Source: Serinus canaria
Lineage: Eukaryota > Chordata > Aves > Passeriformes > Fringillidae
DNA length: 64,000 nucleotides
Direction: 5' to 3'
Assembly: GCF_022539315.1 (NCBI RefSeq)
Contig: NC_066337.1
Coordinates: 2,995,234 to 3,059,233, forward strand
Below, one piece after another: positions 57,621 to 64,000 of this stretch. Under the pieces are notes generated by a model, which did not search any database, was not told the origin of the DNA, and saw nothing but the letters and a program-made list of their open reading frames with translations. A program made the position numbers and the translations under genes. The first letter of the stretch is position 1. Each line of letters begins with the position of its first letter.

Positions 57621-59293
57621 AAGAAGTTGGGCAAGAGGACAAATTGCAGCCCATCAATGTGTCCACTTCTCCCTCTGCATGATGATCCTCCCCCAAAAAT
57701 GGAGGCGAAAAGCTAGGAGAAAACCACAAACTTTATGGATAACCCCAATGCCATCTACTCCAAGCTCCTGGATCCCATGTCCCTGCTGTCAGAGCGCCCG
57801 CGAGAGTTCACAGGGTTCAAAGTGACACATGGCTGCTGCTGAACAAGGCTTTGTGCTGTCTGAGGATTTTAACAGCGCACCCACAAATGTCACTTCAAGT
57901 AACACTTGTGGCTCGGCAGTCAATTCTCACTTTGAAAAAACAGGGAGAAGTCAGTTTCTGCGTGTTTTGCTCCTGAATCCTACTCCTTCTGCTGAAAATC
58001 TCATATAACCGATGGGGCTTGCTTTTTTTCCTTGTCCTTTTTCCACAAGTTCTTGATGAAATGTAAATTATTCTCAACTTTGATCTTTATGTTTCCTGGC
58101 TCTTTCTGATTATATTTCTTCCTTAACAACTTGACTCGAGCTTTCTCCAGCAGTAAAGACTCTGCACTCCCATCTGCACTGCACAAATTACAGAGCAGCC
58201 CAGTGCAATAGCTCAGAACAGGCCACTCTCTTCCCTAGCAATAGAAATTATTTCCATTTGGAGCAATATATCCTCCTGCACGATGGACTGCTGCTCACCA
58301 GGCATTCAGATTTTGTTCATCTTATGCCGCAGGGCAATTTTGAATGCACCAAGCCCAGGTTGCTCAGCCACGGGATGCTGATCAAATTGGTGTTAGAAGC
58401 AGAGTTCTCCAGAGCAAAAGGAGGATTGGGATGTGCAGTCTCCCACCTGTCCTGAAGCCTGCAGAGGTTTCAGTGGCAGGACTTTCTTTGGAGGTGCAGC
58501 ACTGGGAACCTGCAGAGCTGGACTTTGCACTCCCTGCACATAACACTCCTCTGGCTCCACGCTGAGTACACTCATTATGTTTGGGCTACTGGGCACACTT
58601 TACATACAGCTGATAATAAAAAAAGAGAAGCACAGAGATCTAAACTCTGACTATTTCACAATATTAAAAAAAAAAAATAAGAAAAGGAGGGAATTAAAAT
58701 TCCATTCAGAGCCAAAGCACACGATGCTCTCCAAGAGGGAGCACTGCAGGCCCCACATTTGCCTGCTGCACCCCCCGTCTGCCCAGCCTCGGCACAAACA
58801 CCAGCACTCTGCATACCTGGGTTTGATCCTGGTCTCCAGGCAGCAAAGGAAGGCTGGATAATTCATGTGTTCTCAGAGGCAGCGAGAGAAGAAAGGTATA
58901 ACTTGCCTTTAGGCTTCCCACCCCTCCTCCCGAGATACTCCTGGCTGGTGCAGCTGCCAAGACTTTCTACTTTCAGCTCAAAAAATGTGATTCTCAGTGT
59001 TCTTTGTAGGGGGCATCTCCCAGGGATCCCACTGCCTGCTCCCCCCAGCACACCGAGCCCCACCACGCAGACAGAACCACCTCCTCAGCCCCTTGTGCTT
59101 TCCACCTCTCTGTTAAGCTAAAACCATGAATCCTGGAAGTCCTCAGTGCTCTGTCAGCACCTTTCATCAGAGGATTTCAGAGCATTTTCCAGATATGAAC
59201 AGAACAAGCCTCCCCACTCCCCTAGGAGGAGGGTCAGTAAGATTAAGATGAATCCCAGTTCAGGAAATGAAGGCCTGAGAGGTGAAGAGAGGG

Positions 59294-59485
59294 AAAATAA
59301 AATAAAATAAAATAAAAATAAAATAAAAAATAAATAAAATAAAATAAAATAAAATAAAATAAAATAAAATAAAATAAAAATAAAATAAAATAAAATAAAA
59401 TAAATAAAATAAATAAAATAAAATAAAATAAATAAATAAAATAAAATAAAATAAATAAATAAAATAAAATAAAATAAAATAAAAT
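59294..59485. repeat. AAAAT pentanucleotide microsatellite, about 192 bp
   Basis: A nearly pure run of aaaat units contains occasional 4-base (aaat) and 6-base (aaaaat) slips. The slips cluster in the middle (59325-59345) and right part (59400-59465). No CR1 copy ends at either edge. Length and purity make it likely to vary between individuals. Confidence 0.95.
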
Positions 59486-59754
59486 CAATGCAAGAAATCA
59501 CAGTGGGTCCCCAGTGCCTTCGATTTACCTTCCACTGGTTGAACTGAGATGCCCAGACCTTGAAACACAGCCATGAATCCCAGCACCACCCTGGGCTGAA
59601 CAGAGACCTCAACCCTCCTGCTCCCCCGAGCCCATCAGCTCCCCTCCAGCATTATTCCATCCCTGCTTCCCTGTCCTCCAGAGAGGCTTGGGAGAGACAC
59701 AGCCATGACAATCTCCCCAGAGATACATGGACCTGTTTGCAGAATATGACTTTT

Positions 59755-60095
59755 TGCTGCGGTGTTTGATGGAGAGGGAAGGTTTCCTCTGGAAGCGACG
59801 GCTCTGCGGCAGCCACCGCCAGTGCCGGAGGGAAGGTGACGGATAGGGTGGCGGATGGCTCTCTGTTACCTCTGCTGTCTGCCTGAGTGCTGCTGGAATG
59901 AAGATAATCTATGAGCAGCAGCGAGCATCAGCACCGCTCACTTCCCTGTATAAATCAGGAGGGCGAAGCCGTATTGAAGGCAGCGCTCCCGAGCCTTCCT
60001 CCTGCCTGCCCGCAGCATTATCCATCTGCTGCTGAAGGTCAAAGAAGCCTCCAAGAACAGGATAATCACTACAGAGGAGAGGGTTACACTCCATC
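59755..60095. promoter_or_regulatory. CpG-enriched unique block, candidate regulatory
   Basis: CpG words cluster in aagcgacggctctgcggcag, ccaccgccagtgccgg and gggtggcggatggc, then AT-leaning text with gaagataatctatgagcagc and gcagcattatccatctgctg. The mix resembles a conserved enhancer or a minor promoter. No peptide is recognised. Confidence 0.3.
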
Positions 60096-60099
60096 ACTG

Positions 60100-63000
60100 G
60101 CAGGGTGGAGACAGGATGAGCATGGGAAGGGTGCAGGTGTCCCGCCTTGCTGCTCTCCCTTCTTCCCACCCGCTTGTGAATCCATCCCTGCTTCCACCCA
60201 GGCTGAGCCTGGTTGTCGGCCTGTGGGAGCATCCAGAAGTTCTTAGCAGTGCTGCCTGCAAGGGTTGGGTGAGCTTATCAGCTTTTCACTGCACCCCTGT
60301 CTTGATGTGAAGCCCTTGGCCTGGAGGAGCAGAAATGGTTTCATGCCTCTCTTACAGAGAAAGGAGCCTCCAGGAGTGAGACAACTCAGGGAATAGAGCC
60401 AGTTTCTACCTGGGAGACACAGCTAGTCAGGCAAGAGGGAAGGATGAGTTAGGCATTAGAGGACACTCTAATTCTGAGACCCCAAGGAAGAGCTCTGGCA
60501 GCAGGAAGCATCACCACTGATGTCTCTTTAGGAACACCATCCCCATGTGCATGGATGGAGGGACACTCCCAGCTGGGCAGAGGATGCAGCCCAAGCCAAG
60601 CAGACCAAGGGTATCCTGCACTGCCAGGCTTGGAAGCTGTGATTTATCAGCCCTCTTGACACGGTCAATAACCTCATCCCTCTTTTTGACACAGCTGTGA
60701 TGGAAGAGGAGGTCGGAGGGTGTTCAACAGGCCCTGAGGTGTGACTGATGGCCGGGAAGAACCAGACTCCCCCCAGCTGCCTGCCCTGAGGACAGCCTGG
60801 CCCTCATCCACCATAAAGGTTCTTCCCTCCTAGAGCTTGGCAATGGCTTTAATTTATCTGCTGAACAACTTAATTATAGCAAGTGAAACGAGCTGGGCGA
60901 ATCATTGAATCTGCCCCAGATCCTTCTGTCCTCCCTCCATCTCAACCACTGCCCAAAGCACCCCATTACTTCTCCAGCCCAAACTCATCATTTCCTACAC
61001 AAGAGCCACCAATAACTTGCTTGTTTCCTTCTGTGCCATTTTGCAGAGCTGTTCCTGCCCACCTGGCAGAGGAGTGTGTGCAAAAACCAGCCCCAACCCC
61101 AGTTTTGGGACATAGTTCTCTCTCACAGACAGTTCAAGGGTGCTCTTTTCAGCACACTGGGATTTTACAACCCCACCATAAGGAGAAGCAGGATGGCCTA
61201 AGGAAATCCAGGCTTGGTATTTGTGGCATTTGTCTCTGCCAGTCAACAGCCATAATTGGTCCCCGCTTTAGGGAGGGAAAAGAAATAACCTACCTCCAAA
61301 ACCACCTCTCCAATCAATAAGAATTTGTCCTTTGCATCTGTGGCACGGTGGCTGGGGGCTCCCTGGGGCTGCTGCCAGCCTATTTTTCTTTCCTTTCTCT
61401 GGCCCATCGTTTAAGCCTGGTGCTGAGCTTCACCTCTGGACCCTCTCTCTCCCCTAAGCCAATCAATAACTAACCCTCTGCTAATGACCTTTCCATCCCT
61501 CTGGAGGAGCAGATCCGTCAGAGAGCAGGGACGAGCCAGGAGCTTGCTCATCCCTTCTTGGACAGTGACTAATTGCTGCCATTAGATGCAGAATTACAGA
61601 CAAAGAATGAAGGCAGGGAAATGACTGACCCTATGTTTAATGCAACCAGTGTCCGTGTGTCCATCGCTGCCGCAGTGCTGGGGGAATTGAAATGCAGCAG
61701 GGAGGCAAAAGTCCTCTTGTGGCCATCCCTGGGCCAGCTGGGCTGCCTGATTGCACTCCCAAGCCAGACCAGCTATTCCTTACCAGAGGAAAAGCTGTTG
61801 CTGGAATCAGCCAAGTTTGCCCTCCCAAAAACATGACTGCTCTCACTCAGACTGAGTATCTCAGACTGGTTAAAAATCTCCTGCAGAGCACCAGGGGGCA
61901 TTTCTCTCCTCCTCAGACTCATTTTGAAGAACTCCAGAACAACTCAGAGCATGGGCAATATTTTTTCCCTGTAGCTGAGCTGCTTGTATAATCAGGAAGA
62001 GGTACTTTGAAGGGAATGAGGTAAAGTTCCTCCCTGTGAGGGTGGGGAGGCCCTGGCACAGATTCCCCAGAGTATTGCCCTGGAAGTGTTCAAGGCCAGG
62101 GTGGATGGAGCTTGGAGCAACCTGGGATAGTAAAAGTGACCCTGCTCATGGCAGGGGCTGGAATGAGATGAGCTTTAAGGTCCCCTCCAACCTAAACCAG
62201 TCTGGGATTCTACTAAAATGCAAAAAACAACATTCCACATTAAAAAAAAAAATTAAATAAATACCCACAACTGCTTCAATCAGCCCCTCTCCACAGCACA
62301 GCTGCTCTCCAGCCTCTCTGAGCCCAGACAGAGCCCAGCCCAGCTCTGACACCAGCAACACAGCCAGCATGGGCACACAGCTCCACTGTGACCACTGACA
62401 CTGGTGCAGGGCTGCTGGAGCCGGGGCACACCAAGGGCAAACAGGCATATACTTTTGATCTCTACACAGAGAAAACTGGCTTGGAAAGTCACTGGAAGAG
62501 CACAGACAAGCAATTCCCAGCAGTGTGGAAAGCAGGGAGAGCTTTTTATTGCTGCTGTCGTCACCACTGCTCTTTTCCTCCCTGCAAACCCCAGGCCAGA
62601 CCATCCCTTTTTGTAAAGCAAGCCTCTGATATGGAAAATTTCAGCAGCTTTCAGTGCACAGCTGAAGCAACATATTCCCATCTCAGCTTGGCCTGCCTGT
62701 CTTTATGCATCTGATTGAGCCTGAAGATCTGCACCTCTGCCAGTTGCAGCTTTGCTTTAGACTCCTAGTCAAGTTTCTGTGTGCTGGGCTCTTTTGTGGG
62801 AGATTTCTAAACCCTGAACTGCCAAGCATGGAATGAAACAGTCAACGCAATTATTCTGTGCTGGATCAAGCCCAGGCGAAAAGCAGCAGGCACCTTTCTG
62901 CCTGCTCCTCGTGAGTTTAGACCATGAATTTACAGAGGAATCAGTGCAAATTGTACAGCTGAGCAACAGGATTCTGTTCAGCTCAAAGAGGGTTGGTAAA

Positions 63001-64000
63001 AACTGATGGCAGCAGCTCTGCCTGGTTTTCTGTACCTCAGCTGAGCAGGGGTGGAGGTGCTGGACCGATGCCTAGCATGACCACCTGCTCCAAAAAAATC
63101 CCTCTGGGCTCGTTGGGCTCAGCCTCCTGTGGGACTGTGACCACCTGACTGGCCACCACAACGTCCCACCATGGCTACACCTTGGGGCTGGCAGTCACAA
63201 AGAAGTTTGGGTCCCTGGCAGACCACAAGAGGAGCCTCGCTCAGGATTTGCTTTTGCAGTCCAGAGAGGATGGCTCTCATGTCTTTGTTAGGATAAGAAA
63301 TGAGTGGTCATTGGAGTCAAAGCAATTAAGAAGAGCGATTACCATAACACGGCGCATCCTTCTTCCCTGCCTGCTGTCTTGCTTAATTTCACAACTCGGT
63401 GCCTTTCCTGGGAAAGCTCACGTGGAGGTTTTTCCCCCATCTCCTCTGCAACTGCCACCCCTCACTTCTGTCCCTGCCTCCCTCACCCCTCTGCCAGCCA
63501 CACTCAAACCACAGCACAGGATGATTTACCAAATAAAAAAGAAGTCTTTAGCACCAAATCTTTTCTCTGTAAATATTCCCCAGTGCATTCCCTCCTGTGC
63601 TGCCAGCCCTGCTCCACGTGTGGCTCTGTGGCACCTCTCCTGTCTCAGGCCCTGTTCTAACAAGGCAGAAAGAAGCAAGACAGTGAAGGGCCATATTTTG
63701 GGCTTTTCCTTTTTTCCCCCCAAAGCCATTTCAAGTGTCCCTTGTGGGGGAACAATGCAGGAGACATTTTCTAAATATACACACCTGTATCTTCCTCAGG
63801 AGCGATATCATCGGCTGCAGACAGAGACAGGAGGTACAATTGCTGAGACAAAGAGAGATTAGACAGAGCAAGAGCAGAGAAAAATGTGCATTTAAAGCGT
63901 GATTGATCTAGAAAGACTTCCAAGTGCCTTGTGAGTAGAGTAAAACTTTGCAGCATCATGCTCCAAAGTGCACCCACTCCACGCTCATGTTTCTCAGCGG
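60100..64000. other. Upstream flank to window edge, noncoding
   Basis: One CR1 (61990-62213) and an A-rich run after it. The 226-codon frame at 63182-63862 (plus) has no recognised domain, promoter or splice context and is treated as chance. Nothing else is supported. Confidence 0.5.
61990..62213 (+). mobile_element. CR1 LINE 3' fragment
   Basis: 'tccctgtgagggtggggagg', 'tggaagtgttcaaggccagg', 'gatggagcttggagcaacct' and the tail 'aaggtcccctccaacctaaa' with 'tctgggattctac' are sense CR1. An A-rich run follows at about 62241-62260. Confidence 0.85.

Noticed and set aside
59154..59612. 152-codon minus-strand frame rich in Phe, Tyr, Ile and Leu
   Set aside because: It is the translation of the AAAAT microsatellite, not a membrane protein.
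63182..63862. 226-codon plus-strand frame near the window end
   Set aside because: No recognised domain, ordinary noncoding composition, and no promoter or splice evidence; such a length can occur by chance in 64 kb.
1..64000. CRISPR arrays, prokaryotic operons, tRNA or rRNA genes, endogenous retrovirus with paired LTRs
   Set aside because: I looked for spaced short direct repeats, operon-like coding density, cloverleaf-type genes and paired terminal repeats with retroviral coding remnants, and found none I could support.

Overview
This window reads as vertebrate nuclear DNA, most likely from a bird. No prokaryote-style operons are present. Long open frames are rare and mostly repeat-driven. 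The dispersed repeats I can recognise are nearly all 3' ends of CR1 LINEs, carrying the avian-type tail text (variants of 'gatgatcttggaggtc' and 'attctgtgattctatga' or their complements). There are also several micro- and minisatellites, one large CpG island, and many AT-rich blocks dense in TAATTA-type sites, as in the introns and flanks of neuronal adhesion genes.

I can support one protein-coding exon. On the minus strand, 24249-24083 encodes the signal peptide and the first residues of Ig domain 1 of an IgLON-family GPI-anchored neural adhesion protein, neurotrimin (NTM) or its tandem paralogue OPCML. The exon ends at a clean splice donor (CAG|GTAGGA) and sits in a CpG island at about 23.6-25.1 kb. 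That island also holds a TATA-like box, GC boxes and a 17-codon upstream ORF. Read on the minus strand, positions 24081 to 1 are the start of a large first intron. Positions from about 24.6 kb to 64 kb are upstream of this promoter, either intergenic or inside an intron of a longer transcript that starts further upstream.

Layout: 1-23.6 kb is intron 1, with AT-rich candidate regulatory blocks (about 4.7-6.7, 10.2-10.5, 11.9-12.3, 19.3-20.1 kb), sparse CR1 pieces, a 16-bp minisatellite (18.67-19.04 kb) and a 120-bp repeat present twice (15.9 and 20.8 kb). 23.6-25.1 kb is the promoter and first exon. 25.1-46.4 kb is upstream noncoding DNA with many CR1 fragments, including an inverted junction and a nested insertion. 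47.4-48.0 kb is a 12-copy, 52-bp minisatellite. 48.4-64 kb has further AT-rich blocks, two CR1 copies (51.3 and 52.4 kb), a third at 62 kb, and a 192-bp AAAAT array.

The most interesting signal is within the exon. The end of the signal-peptide coding sequence is also a textbook 3' splice site (pyrimidine tract plus GCAG|GA). An upstream alternative first exon could splice into the middle of this exon and swap the signal peptide while keeping the mature protein. I found no sign of a novel multi-gene system, and I did not identify the upstream alternative exon in this window.
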